Source: Rhodospirillales bacterium
GTDB lineage: Bacteria > Pseudomonadota > Alphaproteobacteria > Rhodospirillales > Magnetovibrionaceae
Direction of reading: 5' to 3'
Length of the DNA: 36,743 bases
Assembly (NCBI GenBank): GCA_024653965.1
Contig: JANLGW010000009.1
Location: 1 to 36,743 of the forward strand
Shown here: in pieces, positions 24,356 through 35,094 of the stretch
Layout of the letters: every line of letters starts with the position of its first letter
Numbering within the stretch: position 1 is the first letter of the stretch
The notes under the pieces: generated by a model
Databases searched by the model: none
The model's input: the letters and a program-made list of their open reading frames with translations, nothing else
Told to the model about the DNA's origin: nothing
Made by a program: the position numbers and the translations under genes

Positions 24356-26029
24356 TCAGACCCTCACCAGATGGACCGTGGTCACGGGATTTTTATTGAA
24401 CGTCGAGCGGAAATACCGCCGCACCGCGATGCGCACGGCTTCCGCCACCTGATCGTCGTCCAAACGCGCCTTTTTGGACAGATGATCCACGGCGGCCTCG
24501 GCAACATCCAAGGCGGCGTCTTCGAAATCAAAGTCATCCGGCTCCAACAGGCCAGTAGTTGAGAGTTGCGCGTCCGCCACCAGCTCACCCTTTTCGTCGA
24601 TCACGATGGTCACCGTCGCGGTGCCGTTGAACAAACCGCGCACGCGCCCGCGCACCAGCTCGCCATCCAACTGCACCAGACGGTCGCCTTCCAACGCCAA
24701 ACGCCCGGACGGCACGGTTTCAATCACGCACGCCGGACCGGGGGCTAAGCGGATCATGCCGCCGTTTTCATTGACCACCGTTTCCTTGACCTGGCAGGTG
24801 CGCGCCAGACGCGCGTGCTCGGCCAAATGGCGCAATTCACCATGCACCGGAATGGATATTTTTGGTTTCACCGCCTGATACATTTCAAGCAGTTCATCGC
24901 GCGCCGGATGACCGGAAACATGAATGAAATGATCCTTATCGGTAATCACCTCGACGCCGCGACGCACCAAGCGATTTTGCATCAGCCCGATACCGACTTC
25001 ATTGCCGGGGATTTGGCGCGACGAAAAAATCACCGTATCACCCTCGCCGATGTAAATGCGCGGATGCTCGTCCGCCGCGATGCGCGCCAATGCCGCGCGC
25101 GGCTCGCCCTGAGAGCCGGTACAAATCACCAACAACTTGTCGTTGGGAATATGCCCGGCCATATCTTCATCCAAGTAATTGGGCGTGTCTTGCAGGTAGC
25201 CGTTTTCCTTGGCCGCGTCGATCATGCGGCGAAAGGACCGCCCCGCCAGCACAATCTCGCGCCCGCATGCGCGTGCGACTTTGGAAATCGTGTCGATGCG
25301 CGCAACGTTGGAAGCAAAACACGTCACCACCACGCGGCCCGTGCGCTCGGCCACCAAGGCCTTGAGGCTTTCAAACAAATCGCCTTCGGAACCGCTGGAA
25401 CCCGGCGTAAACACATTGGTGCTGTCGCACACGATGGCCAACACACCTTCATCACCAAGCTGGCGAAGGGCGGGCATATCGTAACCCGCGCCCAACACCG
25501 GATTGGGATCGAGTTTCCAATCTCCAGTATGCAGCACCGTGCCCAACGGGGTACGGATGGCGATGGCGTTAGGCTCGGGGATGGAGTGCGTCATCGTAAT
25601 CAAATCAAGTTCAAACGGCCCCAGCTTGAACGAACCGTTGAGCGCGATTTCATGGATGGTGACACGATCCAGCAATTCGGCTTCCGCCAGTTTATGTTTC
25701 AAAATCGAAACCGTGAACGGCGTGGCGTAGATGGGGCATTCAAAACGTTCCCACAAATACGCCACCGCGCCCAAGTGATCTTCGTGGGCGTGGGTCAGCA
25801 CGATGCCGAGCAACTGATCTTTGTGGTCTTCGATGTATTGGGGGTCGGCCATGATGACATCGACACCCGGATGCGTGCCGTCGCCAAACGTGATGCCCAA
25901 ATCGACCATCATCCATTCGGCCTTGCCCGGCTTGCCATAGCCGTACAGGTTCAGGTTCATGCCGATTTCACCGGCGCCGCCCAATGGCAAAAACAGCAGC
26001 TCGTCTTCGATCGGGTCTTTACCCGCCAT
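24356..26029 (-). CDS. rnj: Ribonuclease J
   Basis: 557 residues. Metallo-beta-lactamase/beta-CASP RNase with 5'-to-3' exonuclease and endonuclease activity in RNA maturation and decay. The motif LTHAHEDHLGA at 78-88 gives the zinc ligands H80, H82, D84 and H85, and MVDLGITFGD is motif 1. The beta-CASP region has CFASNVARIDTISKVAR and CTGSQGEPRAALARIA; HVSGHPARDELLEM and PVHGELRHLAEHARLA are the later histidine motifs. The C-terminal domain follows at about 460-557. It lies 2 bp after coaX. Confidence 0.96.
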   Translation of the reverse strand: MAGKDPIEDELLFLPLGGAGEIGMNLNLYGYGKPGKAEWMMVDLGITFGDGTHPGVDVIMADPQYIEDHKDQLLGIVLTHAHEDHLGAVAYLWERFECPIYATPFTVSILKHKLAEAELLDRVTIHEIALNGSFKLGPFELDLITMTHSIPEPNAIAIRTPLGTVLHTGDWKLDPNPVLGAGYDMPALRQLGDEGVLAIVCDSTNVFTPGSSGSEGDLFESLKALVAERTGRVVVTCFASNVARIDTISKVARACGREIVLAGRSFRRMIDAAKENGYLQDTPNYLDEDMAGHIPNDKLLVICTGSQGEPRAALARIAADEHPRIYIGEGDTVIFSSRQIPGNEVGIGLMQNRLVRRGVEVITDKDHFIHVSGHPARDELLEMYQAVKPKISIPVHGELRHLAEHARLARTCQVKETVVNENGGMIRLAPGPACVIETVPSGRLALEGDRLVQLDGELVRGRVRGLFNGTATVTIVIDEKGELVADAQLSTTGLLEPDDFDFEDAALDVAEAAVDHLSKKARLDDDQVAEAVRIAVRRYFRSTFNKNPVTTVHLVRV

Positions 26030-26031
26030 GC

Positions 26032-26817
26032 CTAACTCCGGTTCCGTTTGAAAATAGCGTAAAGGCCACGCAAGGTGATATCCTTATCGGTTCGTTCAAT
26101 AACATCGGTGGCTTTGGCGAACATCCCCGCCAGACCGCCGGTGGCGATAATTTTCATCGGCGCGCCGTATTCGTCTTGGATACGCTTGACCAAACCTTCG
26201 ATCATGGCGACATAGCCCCAATAGATGCCCGACTGCATGGCCGAGATGGTATCCGTACCGATAACCTTGGCCGGCCGTTCGACCGCCACACGCGGCAACT
26301 TGGCCGCTGCCATGTGCAAGGCTTCCAACGACAGATTGATGCCGGGCGCAATCGCGCCGCCCGCATAATCGCCGTCCGCGTCGATCACGTCGAAGGTGGT
26401 GGCGGTGCCAAAGTCGATACAGATCAGCGGCCCGCCGTAACTTTCCACCGCCGCGACCGCGTTGACCAAACGGTCCGCGCCGATTTCGGCAGGGTTGGCA
26501 AGTTTAATGCCGATGCCCAGCGCTACGCCTGCTTCACCGACCACCAAAGGCGTTGCGTTAAAATACTTCACGCACAACTGGGTCAGCGCGAACAGGTTGG
26601 CGGGCACCACAGTGGCGATGATGGCGTGAGAAATCTGCGTTGGCTCGATGCCCGCCATTTCCAGCACACGCAGCAGCCACACGCCGAACTCGTCCGCCGT
26701 GCGATTGGCTGCCGTCGAAGACCGCCATTCGCCCAACACTTTGCCCGCGTTTGGCCCATCTGCGCCGAACACGGCGAAGACGACATTGGTGTTGCCGCTG
26801 TCAATTGCCAATAACAT
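26032..26817 (-). CDS. coaX: Type III pantothenate kinase CoaX
   Basis: 261 residues from the ATG at 26817. Phosphorylates pantothenate, the first step of coenzyme A synthesis. MLLAIDSGNTNVVFAVFG at the N-terminus is the phosphate-binding segment with D6. GADRLVNAVAAVE and LICIDFGTATTFDVIDADGD are the other ASKHA-fold blocks. The ATG overlaps the birA stop in TAATG, so translation is coupled; the frame continues upstream to 26835 but without need. Confidence 0.95.
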   Translation of the reverse strand: MLLAIDSGNTNVVFAVFGADGPNAGKVLGEWRSSTAANRTADEFGVWLLRVLEMAGIEPTQISHAIIATVVPANLFALTQLCVKYFNATPLVVGEAGVALGIGIKLANPAEIGADRLVNAVAAVESYGGPLICIDFGTATTFDVIDADGDYAGGAIAPGINLSLEALHMAAAKLPRVAVERPAKVIGTDTISAMQSGIYWGYVAMIEGLVKRIQDEYGAPMKIIATGGLAGMFAKATDVIERTDKDITLRGLYAIFKRNRS

Positions 26818-27632
26818 TAGGGATGGGTAGCACAAACGCTCAAGTTTGTCGGCGGAAAAAATACATCTCCTGCCGTGATGCGGCAGCTGGGCCTGCCTTC
26901 TTGGTGCAACAGCAAAGCACCGTCTTCATCCAAGGCGGCAAAAGTGCCGTGCAGGGTTTCGTTGTTTAAACGCACCGTCACCGGGCCACCCAAGCCCTTG
27001 GCCCGCGCCAGCCAGTGGCTGCGAGCGGGGCCGAAACCTGAGTTCCGCCATACCGCCAGCCCCGCCAAAAAACGCTCGGCCAGGGCCTCAAGCATGGTCC
27101 GCACCTCCAACCCCGCACCTGTCACGCCCTGGGCGACAAGCGAGGTGGCCGGATATTCGCCGTCAGTATCGGCGGGATGGCTGTTGATGTTAATACCGAT
27201 GCCCAGCACCAGCCATTCGAGCTGGCCGGGCTTGGCCGCGTCCATCTCGGCTTCCATCAAGATGCCGGCGATTTTTTTATGTTCCACCAGCACGTCGTTG
27301 GGCCATTTGACGTTCACCGACGCGCCCTGAGGGGCGACCGCCTGCAGCGCATCGGCAATGGCGTTGGCCGCAACGAATCCCAACTGCATGACGTCGCGCA
27401 GCGGATACGGCAAGCGCAACACAATGGAAAAATACAGGTTGCCTTCGTCGGACACCCAGACCCGCCCGCGCCGCCCGCGCCCCGCCGTTTGGCGCTTGGC
27501 CCACACCAGCGTGCAATCGGGCGCGCCGGACTGGGCTAGACGTTTGGCTTCGGCATTGGTGCTGTCGATGCTCTCCACCTCCACCAGCCGGTAAGGGCTT
27601 GGGAGGTGGAGGCCGTGTGCATCGTCGTTCAA
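26817..27632 (-). CDS. birA: Biotin--[acetyl-CoA-carboxylase] ligase (BirA, no DNA-binding domain)
   Basis: 271 residues. Attaches biotin to the carboxyl carrier protein of biotin-dependent carboxylases. GRGRRGRVW at 51-59 binds biotinyl-AMP; KWPNDVLVEHKKIAGILMEA at about 109-128 completes the active site. A C-terminal SH3-like domain follows (GGPVTVRLNNETLHGTFAAL). It lacks the N-terminal helix-turn-helix of E. coli BirA, so it is not a repressor. The start is a TTG at 27632, 12 bp after nuoN, with a poor ribosome site. Confidence 0.93.
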   Translation of the reverse strand: MNDDAHGLHLPSPYRLVEVESIDSTNAEAKRLAQSGAPDCTLVWAKRQTAGRGRRGRVWVSDEGNLYFSIVLRLPYPLRDVMQLGFVAANAIADALQAVAPQGASVNVKWPNDVLVEHKKIAGILMEAEMDAAKPGQLEWLVLGIGININSHPADTDGEYPATSLVAQGVTGAGLEVRTMLEALAERFLAGLAVWRNSGFGPARSHWLARAKGLGGPVTVRLNNETLHGTFAALDEDGALLLHQEGRPSCRITAGDVFFPPTNLSVCATHP

Positions 27633-27644
27633 CGCGAAGCGGCT

Positions 27645-29108
27645 CTAAAACAGCGATTGAGCGGCGGCTTCGGCCGCGCGGATCACCGGGCTGGGGAACG
27701 CGAAGAACAACACGATCACCGCGCTGGTCACCGCCAATACCACCGTAATAGTAACCGGCAGCGGGGAATCCAAAGGATCAACCCCCGGCTCATCGAAGTA
27801 CATGACCTTAATGATACGTAGGTAATAATAGGCTGACACCACGCTCGCCAACACACCGATCACGGCGATAATATAATAACCCGCTTCGATCGCAGCCAAG
27901 AAAATGTAGAGCTTGCCGAAGAATCCCGCCAACGGCGGAATGCCCGCCATGGAAAACATCATCACCGCTAGCGCCGCCGCCATGCCGGGATGAGTCTTGG
28001 CAACGCCGCCCAGCTCAAAAATATGTTCCACCGCACGGCCGCCGCGGCGCATGGCCATGATGCACGCAAATGCGCCGACGTTCATGAACACATAAATGGT
28101 AAGATAGACCAACACGCCGGTAATGCCCGACACATCGGCAACCGCCAGACCGATCAACGAATAGCCCACATGACCGATGGAGCTGTATGCCATCATGCGT
28201 TTGATGTTGCTTTGCGCGATGGCGCCAAACGAACCTACTGCCATGGACAATACCGCCATGGTCATGATCACCTGCTGCCACTGCGCAGCCAAATCGCCGA
28301 ACGGCCCCATCATGACGCGCATGAACAATGCCAGCGCGGCAATCTTGGGCGCCACCGCAAAGAATGCAGTAACCGGCGTCGGCGCGCCTTCGTAAACGTC
28401 GGGTGTCCACATATGGAACGGCACGGCGCTGACCTTAAACGCCAGCCCCGCCGTGACAAACACCAATCCGACCAGCAGGCCGATGGAAGCCTCGCCCGCG
28501 ATTGCGGTGCGGATCACGGCAAAATCGGTGGTGCCGCTAAAGCCGTAGACCAACGACATGCCGTAAAGCATGAGGCCCGACGCCAACGCGCCCAGCACAA
28601 AATACTTCAGCGCCGATTCCGTGGAGCGCACGTCGTCACGCAGGAATGCCGCCAGCACATAAAGCGACAGCGATTGCAGTTCCAGCCCGATGTACAAAGA
28701 CATCAAGTTGAACGCCGACACCATCATCATCATGCCGACCGTCGCCAACAGCACCAGCACCGCGTATTCAAAACGATGCGCGCCCTGACGTTCCAGCCAG
28801 CCCTGCGCCAGCACCAGCGTAAAACCGCTGGCGACCAAAATCAGCACTTTGACATAACTGGCGAACGGGTCAGAAATGAACAGGCCGCCGAACGAAACCA
28901 AGGTTCCGCCCGACACCGTGAACACCAGCGCCAACGCCAGCACTAAGGACAACACGCCCAAGTTCGACGTCAACCGCGAGGCGCGCAACACGCCATCCGC
29001 CGTCTCGGCCTTTTGGAACACGCCCAACATCAGCAGCGTCATAGCCGCGAGGGCGAGAAAGATTTCCGGCATCGCCGGGATCAGGTTGGGGACTTCAGCC
29101 ATGGCCAT
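27645..29108 (-). CDS. nuoN: NADH-quinone oxidoreductase subunit N
   Basis: 487 residues, an antiporter-like membrane subunit of complex I with about 14 helices. Blocks such as LQSLSLYVLAAFLRDDVRST, FKVSAVPFHMWTPDVYEGAP and NIKRMMAYSSIGHVGYSLIG carry the conserved Glu, Lys and His of the proton channel. It is last of the nuo genes, then birA, as in many alphaproteobacteria. Confidence 0.97.
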   Translation of the reverse strand: MAMAEVPNLIPAMPEIFLALAAMTLLMLGVFQKAETADGVLRASRLTSNLGVLSLVLALALVFTVSGGTLVSFGGLFISDPFASYVKVLILVASGFTLVLAQGWLERQGAHRFEYAVLVLLATVGMMMMVSAFNLMSLYIGLELQSLSLYVLAAFLRDDVRSTESALKYFVLGALASGLMLYGMSLVYGFSGTTDFAVIRTAIAGEASIGLLVGLVFVTAGLAFKVSAVPFHMWTPDVYEGAPTPVTAFFAVAPKIAALALFMRVMMGPFGDLAAQWQQVIMTMAVLSMAVGSFGAIAQSNIKRMMAYSSIGHVGYSLIGLAVADVSGITGVLVYLTIYVFMNVGAFACIMAMRRGGRAVEHIFELGGVAKTHPGMAAALAVMMFSMAGIPPLAGFFGKLYIFLAAIEAGYYIIAVIGVLASVVSAYYYLRIIKVMYFDEPGVDPLDSPLPVTITVVLAVTSAVIVLFFAFPSPVIRAAEAAAQSLF

Positions 29109-29138
29109 CGTCCATCTACTCCTCTAACTCTTTCACCC

Positions 29139-30653
29139 TCAGCGTCCAGCCACGACGGCCGAACCGCTGGCTTCCAGGGCCACCTGCACATTGTTCAGCA
29201 GGTTATCCACGGAAACGTGCATCACATCCAAGAACGAAATCGGATATACGCCCATCCACAGCGTGAGAATGATCAGCGGTGCAAACACCGCCCATTCACG
29301 CGGGCTCATATCCATCATTTTCTTGAGCTCTTCTTTTTCCAACGCGCCGAACACCACCCGGCGATACAGGTACAGCATATACGCTGCACCCAAAATCACG
29401 CCCGTGGCCAAGAACGCCGCGACCCACGAATTGGCCTTGAACGCGCCGACCAGCACCAAGAACTCGCCGACGAACCCACCGGTCCCCGGCAAGCCTACCG
29501 ATGCCATCATGAACAGCATGAACACCAAGGCGTAGGAAGGCATTTTGTGCACCAGCCCGCCATAAGCGACGATCTCGCGGGTGTGCATACGGTCGTAAAT
29601 CACGCCGACACACAAGAACAAGGCTGCCGACACCACGCCGTGGCTGAGCATCTGAAACACCGCGCCCTCGACGCCTTGGGTCGTCAAGGTGAACGTACCC
29701 GCCGTCACAAAACCCATGTGGGCAATGGACGAATAGGCAATCAGCTTTTTCATGTCGTTTTGCACCAGCGCCACCAGCGAGGTGTACACCACCGCAACGA
29801 TGGACAGGCCATAGATCAACGGCGTGAAATACAGCGATGCATCCGGGAACATGGGCAGCGAAAACCGCAAGAAGCCATAACCGCCGAACTTCAGCAGCAC
29901 GCCCGCCAGAATAACCGACCCTGCGGTCGGCGCTTCCACGTGGGCGTCGGGCAGCCAGGTATGCACCGGCCACATCGGCACCTTGACCGCGAACGAAGCG
30001 AAGAACGCCAGCCACAGCCAGCGCTGCAACGATGGATCAAAATGCGCCTTCATCAGCTCTTGCATATCGGTGGTGCCCGTCTGCACGTACATCACCAAGA
30101 CCGCCAGCAGCATCAACACCGAACCCGCCAATGTATAAAGGAACAGCTTATACGACGCATACACGCGCCGTTTGCCGCCCCACACGCCGATGATCAAGAA
30201 CATCGGGATCAGCACCGCTTCAAAGAAGATATAGAAGACCACAATGTCGAGTGCGGCGAACATGCCCACCATCATGGTTTCCAGGATCAAGAACGCGATC
30301 ATGTATTCCTTGACGCGGTCTTTGATGCTTTCCCAGCTGGCCAACACGCACACCGGCGTCAGCAACGTGCTCAACAGCACAAACAGCATGGAAATGCCAT
30401 CCACGCCCAGGTGATACGAAATGTTGTAAGCGGGAATCCAATCGACCTTTTCCACGAACTGGAAGTTCGCGGTCGTATTGTCGAAATTGACCCACAGAAA
30501 CAACGACAGCACGAACGTCACGATGGACGTCCACAGCGCCACGTTTCGGGCGTTGCGCGCACCGATTTCGTCATCCCCCCGGATGGTGAGAATGAAACCC
30601 GCCCCCGCCAACGGCAGGAAAATCAGGAGCGATAGGATCGGAAAGTCAGCCAT
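29139..30653 (-). CDS. nuoM: NADH-quinone oxidoreductase subunit M
   Basis: 504 residues, a proton-pumping antiporter-like subunit of complex I. Typical blocks: [39 protein letters not shown] (functional Glu), [20 protein letters not shown] (functional Lys and His) and [19 protein letters not shown]. It lies 3 bp after nuoL and 30 bp before nuoN. Confidence 0.97.
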   Translation of the reverse strand: MADFPILSLLIFLPLAGAGFILTIRGDDEIGARNARNVALWTSIVTFVLSLFLWVNFDNTTANFQFVEKVDWIPAYNISYHLGVDGISMLFVLLSTLLTPVCVLASWESIKDRVKEYMIAFLILETMMVGMFAALDIVVFYIFFEAVLIPMFLIIGVWGGKRRVYASYKLFLYTLAGSVLMLLAVLVMYVQTGTTDMQELMKAHFDPSLQRWLWLAFFASFAVKVPMWPVHTWLPDAHVEAPTAGSVILAGVLLKFGGYGFLRFSLPMFPDASLYFTPLIYGLSIVAVVYTSLVALVQNDMKKLIAYSSIAHMGFVTAGTFTLTTQGVEGAVFQMLSHGVVSAALFLCVGVIYDRMHTREIVAYGGLVHKMPSYALVFMLFMMASVGLPGTGGFVGEFLVLVGAFKANSWVAAFLATGVILGAAYMLYLYRRVVFGALEKEELKKMMDMSPREWAVFAPLIILTLWMGVYPISFLDVMHVSVDNLLNNVQVALEASGSAVVAGR

Positions 30654-30656
30654 TCA

Positions 30657-32618
30657 TCACCCCACGTGTACGATCATGTACCAAGTCACCATGAGCACCA
30701 CGCCGATCAGCATGGCAAACGCATAGTGAAAGAGATATCCCGTCTGCAGGGCGCCGGTTTTTTCCGCCGTCTCCTGCGTTGCATGCGCGATTCCGTCTGG
30801 CCCCAGCCCATCGATGATCTGCTGGTCGCCCACCTTCCAAAAGCCATTGCCGATACCAAAGCAAGGCTTGACGAAGACGGCATCGTACAACTCGTCGAAA
30901 TACCACTTGTTGAAAACAAAAGTATGGATTGGCTTGATGGCCTGAACCACCTTGCCCGGCAGCGACGGCACGAACATATACATCACATAGGCCAAGGCGA
31001 TGCCCGCCCCGCCAACCACCAGCGGTAGGTACTTGACCCACGCCGGAACATGATGCGCATCTTCGAGCGCCGAATGCGTCGGCAGCACCAAAATAGCGTT
31101 ACCCCAGAAATGTTCGGCGTCATGGCCGACGAACCAATCATAGGCTCCCCAACCGGCGAAACACGCGCCCGCAGCCAACAGCAGCAACGGCAAGATCATC
31201 ACCTTGGGGCTTTCATGCACGTGCGCCATGGTCTTTTCATCGGCGCGCGGCGTGCCGTGGAACGTCATGATGATCAGACGCCAGCTATAGAACGCCGTAA
31301 GGAACGCCGCCGTAATGCCCAGCCAGAAAGCGTAGTTGCCCACCGACGTATGCGCCGCCCAGGCCGCTTCCAGGATAATGTCCTTGGAGAAATAGCCCGC
31401 GAACGGGAACACACCGGCAAGCGCCAACGAACCCACCCACATCAGGGCATAGGTCGCCGGAATCAGTTTCCACGTGCCGCCCATCTTGCGCATGTCTTGT
31501 TCGTCGGACATGGCGTGAATAACGGAGCCCGCGCCCAAAAACAGCAGCGCCTTGAAAAACGCGTGGGTCATCAGATGAAAGATCGCCGCCTGATAAGCCG
31601 ACACACCAATGGCGAAGAACATGTAACCCAGCTGCGAACAGGTCGAATACGCGATCACGCGTTTGATGTCGAACTGAGTGCAGCCCACAGTGGCGGCGAA
31701 AATCGCCGTCGAAGCGCCGACCACGGTCACGACCTGCAACGCTAGGTCCGAATACTCAAACAACGGCGACATACGCGCCACCATGAACACACCCGCCGTC
31801 ACCATGGTGGCGGCGTGGATCAATGCCGATACCGGCGTCGGGCCTTCCATCGCGTCGGGCAGCCATGTGTGTAGGCCCAACTGGGCGGATTTACCCATCG
31901 CGCCAACGAACAACAACAGGCAGATCACGGTAATGGCGTGAAACTCGCCGCTGAACACCAAGATGTTTGCGTTCGCCAAGGACGCGGCATTGCCGAAGAT
32001 CACGTCCAGATTGACACTGCCGAACATGATGAAGGTGGCGAAGATGCCGAGCGCAAAGCCGAAATCACCCACGCGGTTGACGACAAACGCCTTGATCGCG
32101 GCAGCATTGGCCGAAGGCTTGGAATACCAAAAACCGATCAGCAGATAAGACGCAAGCCCCACCCCTTCCCAACCGAAATACATCTGCACCAGATTGTCGG
32201 CGGTCACCAACATCAACATGCAAAACGTGAACAGGCTGAGATAGCTCATAAAGCGGGGCACATCGGGGTCGTGATGCATATAACCGATGGCATACACATG
32301 CACCATGGCCGACACGGTGCAGACCACCACCAACATCACGGCGGTCAGGGTATCGACCTTAAGCGCCCAGTTGAGGTTAATGTCGCCCGACTGAATCCAC
32401 GACAGCACCGTAACCGTATAAGCGTTGCCGCCTAAGCCCACGTCGGCGAACGTCATCCACGACATCGCCATACACACCAGCAAAAAGCAGGAGGTGATCC
32501 ACTGGGCGTAGGTGTCGATCCTGTGTTTGTAGTGTTTGTCCTTGCCCACCCGGACAAAGGCCAAGATGCCCGCGAACATCGCGCCTAACAGCGGCAAGAA
32601 AACGATGGCTTTAATCAT
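30657..32618 (-). CDS. nuoL: NADH-quinone oxidoreductase subunit L
   Basis: 653 residues, the distal antiporter-like subunit of complex I, with the long lateral C-terminal helix. Blocks: LKVDTLTAVMLVVVCTVSAM, QMYFGWEGVGLASYLLIGFW, LGLHTWLPDAMEGPTPVSAL and IKRVIAYSTCSQLGYMFFAI. It lies 12 bp after nuoK. Confidence 0.97.
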   Translation of the reverse strand: MIKAIVFLPLLGAMFAGILAFVRVGKDKHYKHRIDTYAQWITSCFLLVCMAMSWMTFADVGLGGNAYTVTVLSWIQSGDINLNWALKVDTLTAVMLVVVCTVSAMVHVYAIGYMHHDPDVPRFMSYLSLFTFCMLMLVTADNLVQMYFGWEGVGLASYLLIGFWYSKPSANAAAIKAFVVNRVGDFGFALGIFATFIMFGSVNLDVIFGNAASLANANILVFSGEFHAITVICLLLFVGAMGKSAQLGLHTWLPDAMEGPTPVSALIHAATMVTAGVFMVARMSPLFEYSDLALQVVTVVGASTAIFAATVGCTQFDIKRVIAYSTCSQLGYMFFAIGVSAYQAAIFHLMTHAFFKALLFLGAGSVIHAMSDEQDMRKMGGTWKLIPATYALMWVGSLALAGVFPFAGYFSKDIILEAAWAAHTSVGNYAFWLGITAAFLTAFYSWRLIIMTFHGTPRADEKTMAHVHESPKVMILPLLLLAAGACFAGWGAYDWFVGHDAEHFWGNAILVLPTHSALEDAHHVPAWVKYLPLVVGGAGIALAYVMYMFVPSLPGKVVQAIKPIHTFVFNKWYFDELYDAVFVKPCFGIGNGFWKVGDQQIIDGLGPDGIAHATQETAEKTGALQTGYLFHYAFAMLIGVVLMVTWYMIVHVG

Positions 32619-32630
32619 GCTCGGTTCCCC

Positions 32631-32954
32631 TTAGCCCTTCAGGCCGCTGATGTCTTTAACGGCGATAGAGCCACGGGCGCGGAAAAACACCACCAAGATG
32701 GCCAGCCCGATTGAGGCTTCGGCGGCGGCAACGGTGAGAATGAACAGAGTAAAGACCTGTCCCACCAGATCGCCAAGCTCAACCGAAAACGCCACCAAAT
32801 TGATGTTCACCGCCAGCAACAGCAATTCGATCGACATCAAAATGACGATCACGTTTTTGCGGTTCAGGAAGATTCCGAACACGCCGGTCGCGAACAAAAT
32901 CGCCCCGACGGTCAGATAATGCGCCAAGCCAATCGTGTGGCCGAAATCGCCCAT
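32631..32954 (-). CDS. nuoK: NADH-quinone oxidoreductase subunit K
   Basis: 107 residues, three membrane helices. Residues [20 protein letters not shown] include the conserved membrane glutamate (E43) of the proton path; the second glutamate lies in [17 protein letters not shown]. The ATG overlaps the nuoJ stop in TGATG, so the two are coupled. Confidence 0.97.
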   Translation of the reverse strand: MGDFGHTIGLAHYLTVGAILFATGVFGIFLNRKNVIVILMSIELLLLAVNINLVAFSVELGDLVGQVFTLFILTVAAAEASIGLAILVVFFRARGSIAVKDISGLKG

Positions 32955-33559
32955 CAGATGCCCCTCCCCGTTTCGACTTTTTTCAATTCAACGGATTGCT
33001 TGGCGGATCGCGCCAGTTGTTTGGCGATGACCTGCTTTTTAACGCCCGTGCGCTTGCGATGCGTCAACACAATCGCGCCGATCATGGCGACCAGCAACAC
33101 CAGCCCCGCCGCCTGGAACATATAAAGGTAATCGGTGTAAATGATGTGCCCCAGCAATACCGTATTTTGCCCATCGGCCTGCGTCGCCGCTTGAATGTTG
33201 GACTGCGCGCTCGGCGCCATGGTCCACGACAGGCCGACAAACGCGATTTCCGCCAAGAAGACCAAGCCCACGGCAGCGCCGATGGGCAGATAAGTCTGAA
33301 AGCCCTGTTTAAGTTCCGCCACCGTGATGTCGAGCATCATGACAACGAACAAGAACAGCACCGCCACCGCGCCGACGTAAACGATGACCAGCAGCATGGC
33401 GAGAAACTCCGCCCCCGCCAGCACAAACAACCCCGATGCGTTAAAAAACGCCAAGATCAGGAACAACACCGAATGCACCGGATTGCGTGACGTCACCACC
33501 ATGACACCGGAAATGATGCAAAACAGCGCAAACATGTAGAAGACCAAAGTCGCGATCAT
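32954..33559 (-). CDS. nuoJ: NADH-quinone oxidoreductase subunit J
   Basis: 201 residues, five membrane helices. [20 protein letters not shown] and [24 protein letters not shown] (helix 3 with the conserved tyrosine) are characteristic. The C-terminal tail is hydrophilic and lysine/arginine rich ([20 protein letters not shown]). Confidence 0.96.
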   Translation of the reverse strand: MIATLVFYMFALFCIISGVMVVTSRNPVHSVLFLILAFFNASGLFVLAGAEFLAMLLVIVYVGAVAVLFLFVVMMLDITVAELKQGFQTYLPIGAAVGLVFLAEIAFVGLSWTMAPSAQSNIQAATQADGQNTVLLGHIIYTDYLYMFQAAGLVLLVAMIGAIVLTHRKRTGVKKQVIAKQLARSAKQSVELKKVETGRGI

Positions 33560-33574
33560 AATGGCATGGCCCCC

Positions 33575-34063
33575 TTACCGGTATTTCGCATCGAGACTGA
33601 GACGCTTGGCAATTTCGACTTCCCAGCGTGCGCCGTTTTCCAGCAGCTTGCTTTTGTCATAGAGCAGCTCTTCATGAGTCTCCGTTGCATATTCAAAATT
33701 CGGCCCCTCGACAATGGCGTCCACCGGACAGGCTTCTTCGCAAAAACCGCAGTAGATGCACTTGGTCATGTCGATGTCGTAACGCGTGGTGCGGCGCGAA
33801 CCGTCTTCACGCGGTTCGGCTTCGATGGTGATGGCCTGCGCCGGACACACCGCTTCGCACAGTTTGCACGCGATGCAGCGTTCCTCGCCATTGGCATAGC
33901 GGCGTAGCGCGTGTTCCCCCCGAAAGCGCGGGCTAAGCGGCCCCTTTTCATAAGGATAGTTCAGCGTCACCTTCGGGCGGAACATATAATGCAAGGTCAA
34001 AAACATGCCTTGCATCAGTTCCACCAGCAGGAAGGCGCGGATATGGCGATCGATAAAGCTCAT
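33575..34063 (-). CDS. nuoI: NADH-quinone oxidoreductase subunit I
   Basis: 162 residues from the ATG at 34063, the normal family length. The frame is open to 34168 inside nuoH, but the extra residues look unrelated. It carries clusters N6a and N6b on the way from NuoG to quinone: [12 protein letters not shown] (C63, C66, C69, C73) and [12 protein letters not shown] (C102, C105, C108, C112). An N-terminal amphipathic helix ([20 protein letters not shown]) docks it to the membrane arm. Confidence 0.97.
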   Translation of the reverse strand: MSFIDRHIRAFLLVELMQGMFLTLHYMFRPKVTLNYPYEKGPLSPRFRGEHALRRYANGEERCIACKLCEAVCPAQAITIEAEPREDGSRRTTRYDIDMTKCIYCGFCEEACPVDAIVEGPNFEYATETHEELLYDKSKLLENGARWEVEIAKRLSLDAKYR

Positions 34064-34077
34064 TGACGCATCCCCCC

Positions 34078-35094
34078 TCAGTTCACGTGCGGCACGATGT
34101 CGAACGCGACCAGCACGCCCGAAACAACGACAACCGCCGTCAGCGACAAGGGCAGAAACACTTTCCAACCCAGCCGCATCAGCTGATCATAACGATAACG
34201 CGGGAAACTGGCGCGCACCCAGATGAAGATGAACAACAACGCCGCGATCTTGAACGCGAACCACACCGGCCCCGGAATCAGGTTCAACGGCGCGATATCC
34301 ATCGGCGGCAACCAGCCGCCTAAGAACAAGATGGAGGTCAAACCGCACATCAAGATCATGTTGGCGTATTCGCCCAAGAAGAACAAAGCAAACGTCATCG
34401 CCGAATATTCGACGTTGAAGCCCGCAACCAGTTCGGCTTCCGCTTCGGGAAGGTCGAACGGATGGCGGTTGGTTTCCGCTAGCGTGGAAATGAAGAAGAT
34501 CACCGCCATCGGGAATAGCGGAATGACAAACCACATGTCACGCTGCGCCTCGACGATGGCGGTCAGGTTCAACGACCCCACGCACAGCAAGACGGTGACG
34601 ATGACAAAACCCATCGACACTTCGTAACTCACCATCTGCGCCGCCGAGCGAACCGCGCCCATAAACGCATATTTAGAGTTCGACGCCCAACCGGCCATCA
34701 CGATGCCGTACACGCCCAACGATGAAATGGCGAACAGGTACAATACACCGACGTTGATATCGGCCAGCACCAAACCTTCACCAAGGGGGATCACCGCCCA
34801 GGCGATCAACGACAAGAAGAACGTCAACATCGGGGCGATCAAAAACACCACGCGGTTTGAACCCGACGGAATGATCGTCTCTTTCAAGAACAGCTTTGCG
34901 CCATCGGCAAACGGTTGCAGCAGGCCAAACGGCCCAACCACGTTGGGGCCTTTACGCAACTGCATCGCGCCGATGATCTTGCGTTCAAAATAAGTGATGT
35001 AGGCCACGGCGATCAGCACCGGCACGACAATGGCCAAGATCTTGATGACGATCCAAATCAGCGGCCACAGATATTCATTCCATAACTCAACCAT
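34078..35094 (-). CDS. nuoH: NADH-quinone oxidoreductase subunit H
   Basis: 338 residues from the ATG at 35094, which overlaps the nuoG stop by 8 bp (ATGGTTGA). Membrane subunit that forms the quinone entry chamber. Characteristic blocks: [59 protein letters not shown] and [20 protein letters not shown]. About eight membrane segments. Confidence 0.97.
   Translation of the reverse strand: MVELWNEYLWPLIWIVIKILAIVVPVLIAVAYITYFERKIIGAMQLRKGPNVVGPFGLLQPFADGAKLFLKETIIPSGSNRVVFLIAPMLTFFLSLIAWAVIPLGEGLVLADINVGVLYLFAISSLGVYGIVMAGWASNSKYAFMGAVRSAAQMVSYEVSMGFVIVTVLLCVGSLNLTAIVEAQRDMWFVIPLFPMAVIFFISTLAETNRHPFDLPEAEAELVAGFNVEYSAMTFALFFLGEYANMILMCGLTSILFLGGWLPPMDIAPLNLIPGPVWFAFKIAALLFIFIWVRASFPRYRYDQLMRLGWKVFLPLSLTAVVVVSGVLVAFDIVPHVN

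Noticed and set aside
24815-26035. 406-codon plus-strand open frame opposite rnj
   Set aside because: Shadow frame with no motif, while the minus strand encodes a complete RNase J with all metal ligands.
29013-30635. 540-codon plus-strand open frame opposite nuoM
   Set aside because: Extremely rich in His, Gln and Arg, the mirror of hydrophobic membrane codons in nuoM; not a gene.
34064-34168. N-terminal extension of NuoI
   Set aside because: The added 35 residues overlap nuoH codons, look unlike NuoI, and the ATG at 34063 gives the normal length.
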